From Nonomuraea helvata (GTDB lineage: Bacteria > Actinomycetota > Actinomycetes > Streptosporangiales > Streptosporangiaceae), in the NCBI RefSeq assembly GCF_039535785.1, contig NZ_BAAAXV010000008.1, positions 248,001 through 312,000 on the forward strand: a DNA stretch of 64,000 nucleotides, read 5' to 3'. Shown piece after piece: positions 49,329 to 59,087 of this stretch. Each line of letters starts with the position of its first letter. Position 1 is the first letter of the stretch. The position numbers were made by a program, and so were the translations under genes. A model generated the notes under the pieces. That model was not told the DNA's origin. It saw only the letters and a list, made by a program, of their open reading frames with translations, and ran no database searches.

Positions 49329-51223
49329 GCTCCTGGCCCGTTCCGGATTCGCACGTTCCGGGTACGGCGGACGGCATGAACCCGATCGGCATCGTGCGGG
49401 ACCGTCTTCTGGCTGCCCTGGCGGACCCGGCCGCCCTCGTGGACGCGCCGGGCCCCGGCGGGACCTGGCCGGACATCGACTACGCGGGCCGGGACGTGGC
49501 CGCCTGGGAGCCGTTCGAGCACCTGTGCCGGCTGGCGGGGCTCGCCCGCGACGTCCCCGCCGAGGCGTTACGCGCCCTCGACGCCTGGCTGGAGCTGGAT
49601 CCTCAGTGCCCCAACTGGTGGTACAACCGGCTCGGCGCGCCGCGGCTGCTCGGTGACGCCGCCCTGCTGCTGCGCCCACACCTGTCCGCCGAGCAGAGCT
49701 CCCGCGTGGCGCACGTGCTGGAGCGGGCGGCCTGGGACCGGATGGCGGGCCAGAACCTGCTGTGGGCGGCGGAGGTCGCGATCCGCCGCGGCCTGCTGAC
49801 GGGCGATCTCGGCGTCCTGGCCGACGCGTTCGGCCGCGTGGAGGGCACGCTGGCCGTCGGGGAAGGCGAGGGGATCCAGGCCGACCAGAGCTTCCACCAG
49901 CACGGCGCCCAGCTGTACTCCGGCGGCTACGGCCACGCCTTCGCCAGGGACGCCGCGGCGCTGGCCGCCCTGGCCGCGGGGACGCCGCTGGCCTTCTCCG
50001 GCCGGGCGCTCGCCGTACTCGCGGACTTCCTCCTGGACGGTCAGCGGTGGATGGTGCACGGCGGGCGGTATGACATCGCCTGCATGGGCCGCGAGAGCTC
50101 CCGGCAGGGCAACTCCGCGCAGGCGCGCGAGCTGGCCGCGGCCGCCCGCGCCCTGACCGACGCGCCCCGCCGGCGGGAGCTCGCCGACTTCGCCGACCGT
50201 CTGGACTCCGGGAAGCCGCTGGTCGCCGGTGCGCGCTACTTCTGGCGCTCCGACTACCTGGCGGTGCACCGTCCCGGCTGGTCGGCCGCGGTGAAGACGT
50301 CCTCCACCCGTACCGTGCTGTCCGAGGCCGGCAACGGTGAGGGGCTGAAGGGCCGGCACCTCTGCGACGGCTTCACGCCCCTGTGGCGGACCGGCCGCGA
50401 GCACGCCGAGCTGTGGCCGGTGTGGGACTGGCGGCACCTGCCGGGCACCACGGTCGTCTACCGGGCCGGCCCGCTGCCGGTGTCCTCCGGCTTCGACGAG
50501 GACACCGGGGGATCCGGCTTCTCGGGCGGCCTGTCCGACGGCGAGTACGGCCTGGCCGCCATGCACCTGCGACGGGACGGGCTCGAGGCCCGCAAGGCCT
50601 GGTTCTTCTTCGCCGACGAGTACGTCGCCCTGGGCGCCGGCATCAGCTGCGACGACGCGGGCGCGCCCGTGCACACCACGATCGACCAGAGCGCGCTGAC
50701 GGGTCAGGTCGTCTGCGACACGGCCGTGGTCGCTCCGGGCGGCACCACCGTCTGCCCGGACGTACGCCGGATCCACCACGACGGCGTCACCTACGTCTTC
50801 CCCGAGCCGGCCACGGTGACCGTACGCGCGGGCCTGCGCCGGGGCAGCTGGGCGGAGCTCAACCATTCCCAGCCCGACGCCCCGCTCAGCGCCCCGATCC
50901 TCGAGCTCTGGATCGACCACGGCGTGCGGCCCGGCGACGCGTCCTACGCCTACTTCGCGGTCCCCGGCGAGGCCGGCGCCCCGGAGGCGATCAGCGTGCT
51001 CGCCAACACCCCGCGGCTGCAGGCGGTACGGCACGGCGCGCTCGGCGTCGTCCAGGCCGTCTTCCACGAACCCGGCGTGCTCCGCGTGCCCGGCGGCCCG
51101 GACATCACCGTGGACCGCCCGGCCCTGCTCCACCTCCGGGAGGCCGGCGACCACCTCGCCCTCTCGACCGCCGGCCCGTACGGGCACGGGCCCGCCGCCG
51201 TGGTCGGCATCCGTCACGGCTAG
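49325..51223 (+). CDS. Polysaccharide lyase family 8-like protein, cytoplasmic
   Basis: A 632-residue protein with the (alpha/alpha) toroid and beta-sandwich plan of PL8 lyases (hyaluronate, chondroitin, xanthan). The catalytic stretch GIQADQSFHQHGAQLYSGGY holds the conserved His and Tyr, with Asn-bearing CPNWWYNRLGAPRLL before it and RGRESSRQGNS-like CMGRESSRQGNSAQ after. Usual PL8 proteins are 700-800 residues and secreted; this one has no signal peptide and is translationally coupled to an aminotransferase, so it may act on imported oligosaccharides. An ATG at 49376 is an alternative start. Confidence 0.78.
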   Translation: MSSWPVPDSHVPGTADGMNPIGIVRDRLLAALADPAALVDAPGPGGTWPDIDYAGRDVAAWEPFEHLCRLAGLARDVPAEALRALDAWLELDPQCPNWWYNRLGAPRLLGDAALLLRPHLSAEQSSRVAHVLERAAWDRMAGQNLLWAAEVAIRRGLLTGDLGVLADAFGRVEGTLAVGEGEGIQADQSFHQHGAQLYSGGYGHAFARDAAALAALAAGTPLAFSGRALAVLADFLLDGQRWMVHGGRYDIACMGRESSRQGNSAQARELAAAARALTDAPRRRELADFADRLDSGKPLVAGARYFWRSDYLAVHRPGWSAAVKTSSTRTVLSEAGNGEGLKGRHLCDGFTPLWRTGREHAELWPVWDWRHLPGTTVVYRAGPLPVSSGFDEDTGGSGFSGGLSDGEYGLAAMHLRRDGLEARKAWFFFADEYVALGAGISCDDAGAPVHTTIDQSALTGQVVCDTAVVAPGGTTVCPDVRRIHHDGVTYVFPEPATVTVRAGLRRGSWAELNHSQPDAPLSAPILELWIDHGVRPGDASYAYFAVPGEAGAPEAISVLANTPRLQAVRHGALGVVQAVFHEPGVLRVPGGPDITVDRPALLHLREAGDHLALSTAGPYGHGPAAVVGIRHG

Positions 51224-52317
51224 GGGAGCAGGGAGCGTCCCAGGTCGACGATGAAGCGGGCGAGCGCGGCCCGCCTGCGGAACAGGTCGTGCAGCTCGGG
51301 GGTGGGCTCCTGGCCCAGGAGCTCGAAGGGGATCGCGGTCCACGCGCTGCGCAGCACCAGCGCGGCGACGTAGCCGAAGGAGACCTCGCCGGGATCCGCG
51401 ACGTCGGCCGTCGCGGCGGCGTACGCGGCCTCGATCGCCTCGTGGACGGCCGGCAGGTCCTCGGGGTCGAGCTCGCCGGTGTGCGCGCGGCCGACCAGGA
51501 GCTGGCCGAGGTCGAAGCCGACGGCCGCCGGGGACGGCGAGCCCCAGTCGACGGCCACGAACTCCGCCGATCCGTCGGCCGGGACCAGCAGGTTCATGGG
51601 GCCGGCGTCGCCGTGGACGTGGGTGTGCGGGAGGCGGTCCAGGGCGTCCAGCAGCGGGCCGATCCGGTCGGCGAGGGCCAGGAGGTCGGCTCGCAACAGG
51701 GGGTCGGCGTTCGCGGCGACGAGCGGGTGGCGCCACGTCGCCGGGTCCCGCAGGATCGGCAGGAACAGGCCGGCGACCGGAACCGCGCAGTAGTAGCGGA
51801 GGCTGCGGTTGAGCGGCTCGCGCGGCGCGGACGACCGGCCCGCCACGGGCCGCGCGGCGGCCAGGTCGCCCAGCAGGCGGGCGGCGGCACGGTAGCGGTC
51901 CAGGTCCCACGCGGAGGAAGTGACCGGCACGTCCTCCAGCCACATGACGAGCCGGTCGTCCCCCAGGTCGTCCAGCCGGTACATCCGGGGCAGCCGCAAC
52001 CCGCTGGGAAGGGAAGGGCGGGCCAGGTAGACGTCCGCGTCGGCCCGCCAGGGGAAGTTCGCGAGCGCCTCGGCCCGCAACTCCTCGGGCATCTTCGCGA
52101 ACCAGGCCGAGTGCTTGATCGTATGGATCGACTTGACGAAGAACGACCAGCTCACGCCGCCGGTCGTCGTGCCGCGCACGCGGTGGAGCGAGGCCGTCGA
52201 CAACGACCCGGAACCGTGGTGAAGAAGCTCGACGTGCTGCTCGGCGATCTCGGCCAGCGGGTCGCCGAGGCTCGCGCGGACGAGGTCCGTCAGGCCGGTG
52301 GTCAGCGTCACGGTCAT
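51220..52317 (-). CDS. Phosphotransferase of the APH/choline-kinase-like family
   Basis: A 365-residue protein-kinase-like phosphotransferase. The catalytic loop is THVHGDAGPMNLLVPADG (HGDxxxxN) and the metal-binding Asp is in FVAVDWGSPSPAAVGFDLGQ. Substrate may be an aminoglycoside, an amino alcohol or a sugar; it is not predictable. It is convergent with the lyase (stops overlap by 3 bp) and divergent from the LAL regulator, whose possible upstream starts fall within its 5' end. Confidence 0.82.
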   Translation of the reverse strand: MTVTLTTGLTDLVRASLGDPLAEIAEQHVELLHHGSGSLSTASLHRVRGTTTGGVSWSFFVKSIHTIKHSAWFAKMPEELRAEALANFPWRADADVYLARPSLPSGLRLPRMYRLDDLGDDRLVMWLEDVPVTSSAWDLDRYRAAARLLGDLAAARPVAGRSSAPREPLNRSLRYYCAVPVAGLFLPILRDPATWRHPLVAANADPLLRADLLALADRIGPLLDALDRLPHTHVHGDAGPMNLLVPADGSAEFVAVDWGSPSPAAVGFDLGQLLVGRAHTGELDPEDLPAVHEAIEAAYAAATADVADPGEVSFGYVAALVLRSAWTAIPFELLGQEPTPELHDLFRRRAALARFIVDLGRSLLP

Positions 52318-52384
52318 GGGTCTCAGCATGGCGGGTACGACGGCGCTCTCGCATGAGCATGGCCTACTCAAATACGCTTTCGCC

Positions 52385-54910
52385 GTGGCAGCCTCCTGGC
52401 CGTTCATCGGGCGTGCGACGCAACTCGCGGAGATCAGGTCCGCCTCCCGGGGCGTGGTCGTCGCCGGTCCGCCGGGGACGGGCAAGAGCCGCCTGGCGGC
52501 GCAGGCCGTACACGGTCTCGACGGGGTCGCCTGGGCGCGGGCCACCGCGGCCGCCGCGGAGATCCCACTGGGTGCCTTCGCCCCGCTGCTCCCCGCCACG
52601 CCGCCCGCCGGCAACCCGCTGGGCTGGGCGGCCGCCGCGCTGCGCGCGCCGGTGCTGGTGGTGGACGACGCCCACCTGCTCGACCCGGCCTCGGCCGCGC
52701 TCGTCCACCACCTCGTGACGCGGGGCGGCACCCGCGTGATCGCGACGCTCCGCAGCCGGACGCCCGTGCCGGACGCGGTCCTCGCCCTGTGGAAGGACGA
52801 TCTGGTGCCGCGGCTGGAGCTGGAGCCGTTCTCCCTGGAGGAGACGGAGGCGGTCCTGGAGGCCGCTCTGGGCGGCCGGGTGGAGGCGGCGACCGTGGCC
52901 CGGCTGTGGCGCGCGAGCCAGGGCAACGTCCTCTACCTGCACGAGCTCGTGCTGTCCGGGATCCTCACCGAGGACGGGGACGTGTGGCGCTGGCGCGGGC
53001 CGCTGACGATCACGCCCACGCTGCGCGAGACCATCGCGGGCCGCATCGGCGAGCTGACCCCGCGGGAGCGGGAGGCGCTGGAGCTCCTGGCGTACGGCGA
53101 GCCGCTCGGCGCCGACCTGCTGGCCGTCCTCGGCTCCCTCGACGCCGTCCAGCACCTGGAGGACCGGCAGCTCGTCACCGTGCAGCCGGACGGCCGGCGG
53201 CTCCAGATACGGCTCGCGCACCCCCTGTACGGCGAGGTCATCAGGGACGGCTGCGGCGTGCTGCGCGCCCGCACGATGATGCGCCGGCTGGCCCAGGCGG
53301 TCACCGAGGCCGGGCTGCGACGGCGCGAGGACGTGCTCAGGGTGGCCGTCTGGCGGCTGGACAGCGGCCTGCCCGGCGATCCCGGGCTGCTGCTGGCAGG
53401 CTGCGAGCGCGCCAGGGTCGTGCGTGACCTGGAGCTGGCCGTACGGCTCGGACGCGCGGCGGTGGCCGCGGGCGGCGGGACGCCCGCGCTGGCCGCGCTG
53501 GGCACCGTGCTGTTCTACACCGACCGGCACACCGAGGCCGAGGACATGTACGCCACCGCCTGGGCGGCGGAGATGACCGAACGGGACAGGACCGACCTGG
53601 GCGTCCAGCGGGCACTGAACCTGACCGTCGGGCTCGGCGACGTCCCGCGGGCGCGCGCGGTCCTCGAGGAGACCACCCGGCTCGCCCGCGGCGACGGCGC
53701 GCGGCAGGGCATCCTGATCATGCGGGCCGTCCTCGCCGCGCTCACCGGCGACGTCGCCGCCGCCGAGGACCTGCTCGCGCGGACGCGGGACCTGGGCCCG
53801 CTCAGCCCGCACGGCGAACGCATGATCGGGGGGGCCGACGCCGCCGTCCTGCTGGCGCGGGGCCGGGCCGCGGAATGCCTGGCCCGCGTGGCGGAGGTCC
53901 GCGCCGGGCTCGCGAAGGAACCGGACGCCATGCGCAGCCTCTCCGCCGCCCTGATCGGCCACGCCGCCAACGCCGCGCTGCTGCTCGGCGACCTGGACAC
54001 CGCCGAGCGGCTCGCCGACGAGGGATACGACCTGGGTGGCCGGTTCGGCAGCTGGACGCGGGCGGTCCTGGAGTTCGGCACGGCGAAGGCCCGTGTGCTG
54101 CGGCTGCGCGGCCGGCTCACCGACGCGCTCGCCTGGGCCCGCGACACGGTCGCGCGGCTGCCGGCCACCGGCGTACTGGCCGGAGCCTGTCTGGGCGAGC
54201 TCGCCCACACGTACGCGCTCGCCGGCGACCTGGCCGCGGCCGAGGAGGCCCTGGCGCGGGCGGAGGCCACGGGCATGCCGATCGGCCCGTACGTCGTCCT
54301 GCCTCTCCGCTTCGCCCGCGCGTGGACGCTGGCCGGTCGCGGCGACGCGGCCGGGGCCGTCGATCTCTGTCTGGAGACCGCCGAGAGCGCGCTGCCCTGC
54401 GACGTGCCGTTCGCGCTGCACGACGTCGTCCGGCTCGGCCGTCCCGACCTGGTCTCCGCCAGGCTCGCCGCGCTCGACGTGCGGAGCCCGCTGGTCGCGC
54501 TCTTCGCGCGGCACGCCGCCGCCCGCGACGGCGCGGAGCTCGACGCGGTCTCGGAGGGCTTCGAGCGGCTCGGCCTGCTGCTGTACGCGGCCGAGGCGGC
54601 GGCGCAGGCGGCCGCCCGCCACCGCGAGGCCGGGCTGTGGCGCGGCGCGCGGGCGGCGGAGACCCGGGCCTGGCGGCTCTCCCAGCGCTGCCAGGGCGCC
54701 CGCACGCTCGCCCTGATGGACCTCGACGTCCCCGGCCTGACGCCGAGGCAGCGCGAGATCGCGGTGCTGGCCGCCCAGGGGCTGACGAACCGTGAGATCG
54801 CCGAGCGGCTGGTCGTGTCCGTCCGCACCGTGGCCAACACACTGTACGCCGTCTACGACAAGACCGGCGTCAACGACCGCGCCGCCCTCGCCGCCCTCCT
54901 GATTCGCTGA
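52385..54910 (+). CDS. LAL-type LuxR regulator with STAND ATPase
   Basis: An 841-residue large ATP-binding regulator. Walker A GVVVAGPPGTGKSRLAAQAV, Walker B APVLVVDDAHLLDPASAALV, a long helical/TPR-like region, and a C-terminal LuxR HTH (LTPRQREIAVLAAQGLTNRE then IAERLVVSVRTVANTLYAVY). LALs are activated by a ligand through ATP binding; MalT is the model. The start is uncertain: GTG 52385 fits the usual xWPFxGR beginning, while ATGs at 52298, 52316 and 52328 are in frame and overlap the divergent kinase-like gene. Confidence 0.85.
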   Translation: MAASWPFIGRATQLAEIRSASRGVVVAGPPGTGKSRLAAQAVHGLDGVAWARATAAAAEIPLGAFAPLLPATPPAGNPLGWAAAALRAPVLVVDDAHLLDPASAALVHHLVTRGGTRVIATLRSRTPVPDAVLALWKDDLVPRLELEPFSLEETEAVLEAALGGRVEAATVARLWRASQGNVLYLHELVLSGILTEDGDVWRWRGPLTITPTLRETIAGRIGELTPREREALELLAYGEPLGADLLAVLGSLDAVQHLEDRQLVTVQPDGRRLQIRLAHPLYGEVIRDGCGVLRARTMMRRLAQAVTEAGLRRREDVLRVAVWRLDSGLPGDPGLLLAGCERARVVRDLELAVRLGRAAVAAGGGTPALAALGTVLFYTDRHTEAEDMYATAWAAEMTERDRTDLGVQRALNLTVGLGDVPRARAVLEETTRLARGDGARQGILIMRAVLAALTGDVAAAEDLLARTRDLGPLSPHGERMIGGADAAVLLARGRAAECLARVAEVRAGLAKEPDAMRSLSAALIGHAANAALLLGDLDTAERLADEGYDLGGRFGSWTRAVLEFGTAKARVLRLRGRLTDALAWARDTVARLPATGVLAGACLGELAHTYALAGDLAAAEEALARAEATGMPIGPYVVLPLRFARAWTLAGRGDAAGAVDLCLETAESALPCDVPFALHDVVRLGRPDLVSARLAALDVRSPLVALFARHAAARDGAELDAVSEGFERLGLLLYAAEAAAQAAARHREAGLWRGARAAETRAWRLSQRCQGARTLALMDLDVPGLTPRQREIAVLAAQGLTNREIAERLVVSVRTVANTLYAVYDKTGVNDRAALAALLIR

Positions 54911-54933
54911 CTCATCTCCAACGGGGATGACAG

Positions 54934-55051
54934 TCATCGCCGATCATCGCCGTACGGGCTCTTCCCGTTGCCGTAGTCGTAGCCCGGCGAGCCCGGACCC
55001 CCGGTCCATAGCGTCTTCTCGTTGAACTGGATCTGCGCGGACGCCACGCCG
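54934..55051 (-). pseudogene. Fragment of a GH95-type alpha-L-fucosidase
   Basis: The minus strand reads GVASAQIQFNEKTLWTGGPG, then SPGYDYGNGKSPYGDD and a stop at 54934. The NEKTLWTGGPGSPGYDYGN string is the hallmark of the N-terminal domain of GH95 fucosidases. Only about 37 of some 800 residues remain, with no start, so it is a relic. It shows that the locus once held another glycan-degrading enzyme. Confidence 0.65.
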
Positions 55052-55265
55052 GGTCAGGTCAAAGGTGGTGCTCACCCGTCCAAGATGCCTGACTAGAGCA
55101 GCATTTACGCCTGCGGTGCCATGGCATTACCCGCCACGGGTAAGTAAACATGTCGCGGGGAATGCGGCGGTGGCCATGCGTGCCATCCCGATAGCCAGGT
55201 CAAAAAGCCGAAAGATTACGTTACGCATCATCGGCGACTTCCTTGAGTCAGGTGAACTGGGTGCT

Positions 55266-57566
55266 ATGGAGGCGATGACCCGATCTCGTGCGGGGAACCT
55301 CCCGCTCGAGCTCACCAGCTTCGTCGGTCGCAGGCAGGAAATAGCCGAGGGCAAGCGCCTGCTCGCGACCGGCCGGATGGTGACGCTCACCGGTGTGGGC
55401 GGGGTGGGCAAGACCCGGCTGGCGCTCCGGATCGCCGCGGAGATGTCGCGGGAGTTCCGTGACGGGATCTGGCTGATCGACCTGGCTCCGCTGACGGCCG
55501 GGGACCTCCTCGCGGACACGGTCGCCGGCGTCGTCGGATGCCCCCAGCCGGACCTGGCCTCGCTCGCCGAGTACCTGCATGACAAGCGGTCGCTGCTGGT
55601 GCTGGACAACTGCGAGCACCTGCTCAGCCAGTGCGCCGCCGTGGCCGGCGAACTGCTGGCGATGACCCCTGGCCTGAGCATCCTGGCCACGAGCCGGCAG
55701 GCGCTGCACCTCACGGGGGAGCGGATCCTCGAGGTTCCGCCGCTGACGGTGCCGGAGGCGGCCGAGGCGACGACGGACGACGCCCTGCAGAACGAGGCCG
55801 TGCGGCTGTTCGAGGATCGCGCCGCCTCCGTCGTGCACGACTTCCGGGTCACCGACGCCAACAGCGCGACGGTGGCGGAGCTGTGCCGGCGGCTGGAGGG
55901 CATCCCGCTGGCCATCGAGCTCGCCGCGGTGCGCGTGCAGGTCCTGTCCGTGGAGCAGATCCTCGAGCGCCTCGCCAACCGGTTCCGGCTGCTGACGACC
56001 GGGCCCACCACCGCGCCGCCGCGGCAGAAGACGCTGCGGGCGCTGCTGGACTGGAGCTATGACCTGTGCTCCGCCGAGGAACGGGCGCTGTGGGAGCGGT
56101 TGTCGGTCTTCTCCGGCGGCTGTTGCCTGGAAGCGATCGAACATGTGTGCTCGGGGGACGGGATCGCCCCCGAAAGCATGCTCGACGTGCTCGGCCGGCT
56201 GGTGGACAAGTCGATCGCGCAGCGCCGCGGGCGGGGCCGTTTCGGGATGCTGGACACCCTGCGCCAGTACGGACTGGAGCGGCTCGCCGCCGCCGGCCAG
56301 GACAGATCCCTCCGGGTGCGCCACCGCGACTGGTGCCGCGGGCTGGCCGCGCAGGCCGAGACCGAGTGGTTCGGCGAGCACCAGATGGAGTGGCTGGGCC
56401 GCCTCACCGAGGAGCAGGGGAACGTGCGGGCCGCGCTGGAGTTCTGCCTGAGCGAGCCGGGGGAGGCCTGGGCCGCGCTCGAGATCGCCGGCGCGATGTG
56501 GAGCCACCGGCTTTCGTGGAGCTCTCCGAGCGAAGGCCACCACTGGCTGGAGCGGGCGCTGGCCCAGGAGGCCGACGCCGGCAGCGTACGGGCCAAGGCC
56601 CTGTGGGTGGACGCGTGGCTCATGCTGCTCCGCGGAGAGGCGGAGGCCGCCAAGCCGCTGCTGGAAGAGTGCCGGGAGCTGGCGGCCCGGCTGGGCGACG
56701 AGGCCCAGCTCGCCGGCGCGGTCCACATCACGGGGTTCGCCACGTTGCTGGCCGGCGACTTCGGCCGGGCCTTCGAGCTCCTGGAGGAGGCCCTGGCCCG
56801 GCGGCGCGCCCTGGGCCATCGGGGCAACGCCTGGGTGGCGCTCTTCCAGCTGGCCATGACCGCCGTCCTCATGGGCGATCCGCGTTCCTCGAAGCTCTGC
56901 GAGGAGGTCCTGGAGACGGCCGAGCAGGCGAACGCCGAATGGTCGGTCTCGTACGGGCTGTGGGTCGTGGCTCTGGACCGGTGGCGGCAGGGCGCGTACC
57001 GGCCGGCGGTGAGCATGATGCGGGACGCCGTCCGGCTGAAGCTGCGCTGCAACGACCACCTGGGCCTCGCCCAGTGCCTGGAGGGGCTGGCCTGGATCCT
57101 GGCCGACGACGGGCAGCACGAGCAGGCCGCGCAGATGCTGGGCGCCGCCCACATGGTCTGGCGGTCGATCGGCACGTCACTGCCGGGGCTCGGTCATCTG
57201 GCGGGCCTGCACGACCGGTGCGAGTCCGCCGTCCGGCGGCACCTCAAGGAGGCGACGTTCAAGGCGGCCTTCGAACGCGGCTCGCAGTTCAGCCTCGACA
57301 AGGCCGCCGCGTGCGCGCTGGACGAGAAGCTCACCCGGCCCACGGAAGCCCTCCAGCCCGAGTCCGACGTCACCTCGATCCTCACCCGCAGAGAGCGGGA
57401 GATCGCCGAACTCGTCGCCCGGGGACTGAGCAACAAGCAGATCGCCGATGCCCTGGTCATCTCGCAGCGCACCGCCGAGTGCCATGTGGAGAACATCCTG
57501 CGCAAGCTGAACTTCACGTCCAGGTCGCAGGTGGCCAAGACGTGGACCGCGCGCCAGGCCGGTTGA
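55266..57566 (+). CDS. NB-ARC-type STAND regulator with LuxR HTH
   Basis: A 766-residue regulator. It starts LELTSFVGRRQEIAEGKRLL; Walker A is LTGVGGVGKTRLALRIAAEM, Walker B SLLVLDNCEHLLSQC, and a helical repeat region ends in GAAHMVWRSIG. The LuxR domain is complete (LTRREREIAELVARGLSNKQ then IADALVISQRTAECHVENIL). The ABC ATPase begins only 6 bp after its stop, so regulator and transporter are probably one transcript. Start: ATG 55266 or ATG 55275; the frame is open further upstream but that part lacks family similarity. Confidence 0.87.
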   Translation: MEAMTRSRAGNLPLELTSFVGRRQEIAEGKRLLATGRMVTLTGVGGVGKTRLALRIAAEMSREFRDGIWLIDLAPLTAGDLLADTVAGVVGCPQPDLASLAEYLHDKRSLLVLDNCEHLLSQCAAVAGELLAMTPGLSILATSRQALHLTGERILEVPPLTVPEAAEATTDDALQNEAVRLFEDRAASVVHDFRVTDANSATVAELCRRLEGIPLAIELAAVRVQVLSVEQILERLANRFRLLTTGPTTAPPRQKTLRALLDWSYDLCSAEERALWERLSVFSGGCCLEAIEHVCSGDGIAPESMLDVLGRLVDKSIAQRRGRGRFGMLDTLRQYGLERLAAAGQDRSLRVRHRDWCRGLAAQAETEWFGEHQMEWLGRLTEEQGNVRAALEFCLSEPGEAWAALEIAGAMWSHRLSWSSPSEGHHWLERALAQEADAGSVRAKALWVDAWLMLLRGEAEAAKPLLEECRELAARLGDEAQLAGAVHITGFATLLAGDFGRAFELLEEALARRRALGHRGNAWVALFQLAMTAVLMGDPRSSKLCEEVLETAEQANAEWSVSYGLWVVALDRWRQGAYRPAVSMMRDAVRLKLRCNDHLGLAQCLEGLAWILADDGQHEQAAQMLGAAHMVWRSIGTSLPGLGHLAGLHDRCESAVRRHLKEATFKAAFERGSQFSLDKAAACALDEKLTRPTEALQPESDVTSILTRREREIAELVARGLSNKQIADALVISQRTAECHVENILRKLNFTSRSQVAKTWTARQAG

Positions 57567-57572
57567 GGCACC

Positions 57573-59087
57573 GTGATGACCAGGCCGGGATCGGCGAGCG
57601 TCCCCGATCCGCTCATCCGGATCAGGGGGCTGCGCAAGCACTTCGGCGGCATCCGCGCGCTGGACGGCGTGGATCTCGAGCTCCACCGCGGCGACATCCT
57701 GGCCCTGCTCGGCGCGAACGGCGCCGGCAAGTCGACGCTGATCAAGATCCTGTCCGGAATCCACCGGGCCGACGGGGGAGAGGTGACCGTGGCCGGCCAC
57801 CCGCTGGGCAGCCGGGCCGCCGCCGCTCGCATGGCGTTCATCCACCAGGACCTCGGCCTCGTGGAGTGGATGACCGTCGCGGAGAACGTCGCACTCGGCG
57901 CCGGATACGCCCGGCGCGGCGGCCTCATATCCTGGCGCGCGGTGGACGACCGCTGCCTGGACGCGCTCCGGATCGTCGCCTGTCACCTCGACCCGGACGA
58001 GCCGGTCGCTCACCTGACGCGCGCGGAGCGCTCCCTCGTGGCCATCGCTCGCGCGCTGGCCACAGACGCGAGGATCGTCGTGCTGGACGAGCCGACCGCC
58101 TCCCTGCCCCTCGCCGAACGCGGCCGGCTCTTCGACGTCCTGTGCACGCTCCGTGACCGCGGCCACGGCATCCTCTACGTCACCCATCGGCTCGACGAGG
58201 TCTACCGGGTCGCCGACCGGGTCGCCGTCCTGCGCGACGGCCGCCTCGTCAGCCAGGGCCCGCTCGCCGGCCGCGATCCGGCCGGCCTCGTACGCGACAT
58301 CGTCGGACAGGAGGGCAGCCGCCACCCGCGCCACGTCCGCAGGCCACGGGAGGTACTCCTCCGCCTGGAGGACGTGCGCACCAGCCAGGCCGGTCCCGTC
58401 GGATTCGTCCTGCGGGGCGGCGAGGCGCTCGGCCTCGTCGGGCTCGCGGGCGCCGGGCACTGGGAGATCGGGCGCGTGCTGGCCGGCGCGCGCCCCATGC
58501 TGTCGGGCCGCGTGCTGCTCGGCGGCCGCCCGTACCGGCCGGCCTCGATCTCGGCCGCCGTCGGCGCGGGCGTCGGCCTCGTCACCGGCAACCGGCACGA
58601 GGAAGGGGCCGCGGAGAACCTGAGCGTACGGGAGAACCTCCTGGCCAACCCCGGGACGCGCGGCCGATCGCCGCTGAGCCCGCTGAGCCCGCGTCGTGAG
58701 CGCGCCGAGACGGCCGAGCTCATGACGCGCCTGCACGTCCGCCCCGTCGACACGGAGGCGTCCTTCGGCGATCTGTCAGGCGGGAACCAGCAGAAGATGC
58801 TGATCGGACGGTCGCTCACGGCCCGCCCCCGTCTCCTGGTCCTCGAGGAGCCCACGGCCGGCGTCGACGTGGGCGCCAAGGCCGAGATCCAGCGGCTGCT
58901 CGACGAGGCCCTGGCGACCGGGATGGCCGCGCTCCTGGTCTCGGCCGACTTCGAGGAAGTCGTGAACCTGTGCGACCGCGCCCTGGTGTTCGCGCGGGGA
59001 GCGGTGACCGCCGAGCTGGGCGGCGCCGCCCTCACCGCCTCCGCCCTCGCCCGCGCGGCCACGGCCTACGGGACCGGCCGTTGCTGA
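57573..59087 (+). CDS. Sugar ABC transporter, double ATPase with degenerate motifs
   Basis: A 504-residue RbsA-type tandem ATPase. NBD1: Walker A ALLGANGAGKSTLIKILSGI, Walker B RIVVLDEPTASLP, but the signature region is LTRAERSLVAIARAL where relatives have LSxAxRQ. NBD2: P-loop-equivalent GLVGLAGAGHWEIGRVLAG has HW in place of R(T/S), while signature LSGGNQQKMLIGRSL and Walker B are normal. NBD2 P-loops lack the Lys in this family anyway. GTG 57573 with GGTTGAGG upstream. Its end overlaps the permease start by 7 bp. Confidence 0.87.
   Translation: MMTRPGSASVPDPLIRIRGLRKHFGGIRALDGVDLELHRGDILALLGANGAGKSTLIKILSGIHRADGGEVTVAGHPLGSRAAAARMAFIHQDLGLVEWMTVAENVALGAGYARRGGLISWRAVDDRCLDALRIVACHLDPDEPVAHLTRAERSLVAIARALATDARIVVLDEPTASLPLAERGRLFDVLCTLRDRGHGILYVTHRLDEVYRVADRVAVLRDGRLVSQGPLAGRDPAGLVRDIVGQEGSRHPRHVRRPREVLLRLEDVRTSQAGPVGFVLRGGEALGLVGLAGAGHWEIGRVLAGARPMLSGRVLLGGRPYRPASISAAVGAGVGLVTGNRHEEGAAENLSVRENLLANPGTRGRSPLSPLSPRRERAETAELMTRLHVRPVDTEASFGDLSGGNQQKMLIGRSLTARPRLLVLEEPTAGVDVGAKAEIQRLLDEALATGMAALLVSADFEEVVNLCDRALVFARGAVTAELGGAALTASALARAATAYGTGRC

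Noticed and set aside
49568..52360. A 930-codon open frame on the minus strand, and an 857-codon one at 52364-54937
   Set aside because: They lie opposite the well-supported PL8 and LAL genes, have low-complexity Arg/Gly/Pro-rich translations and no motif; long antisense frames are normal in DNA this GC-rich.
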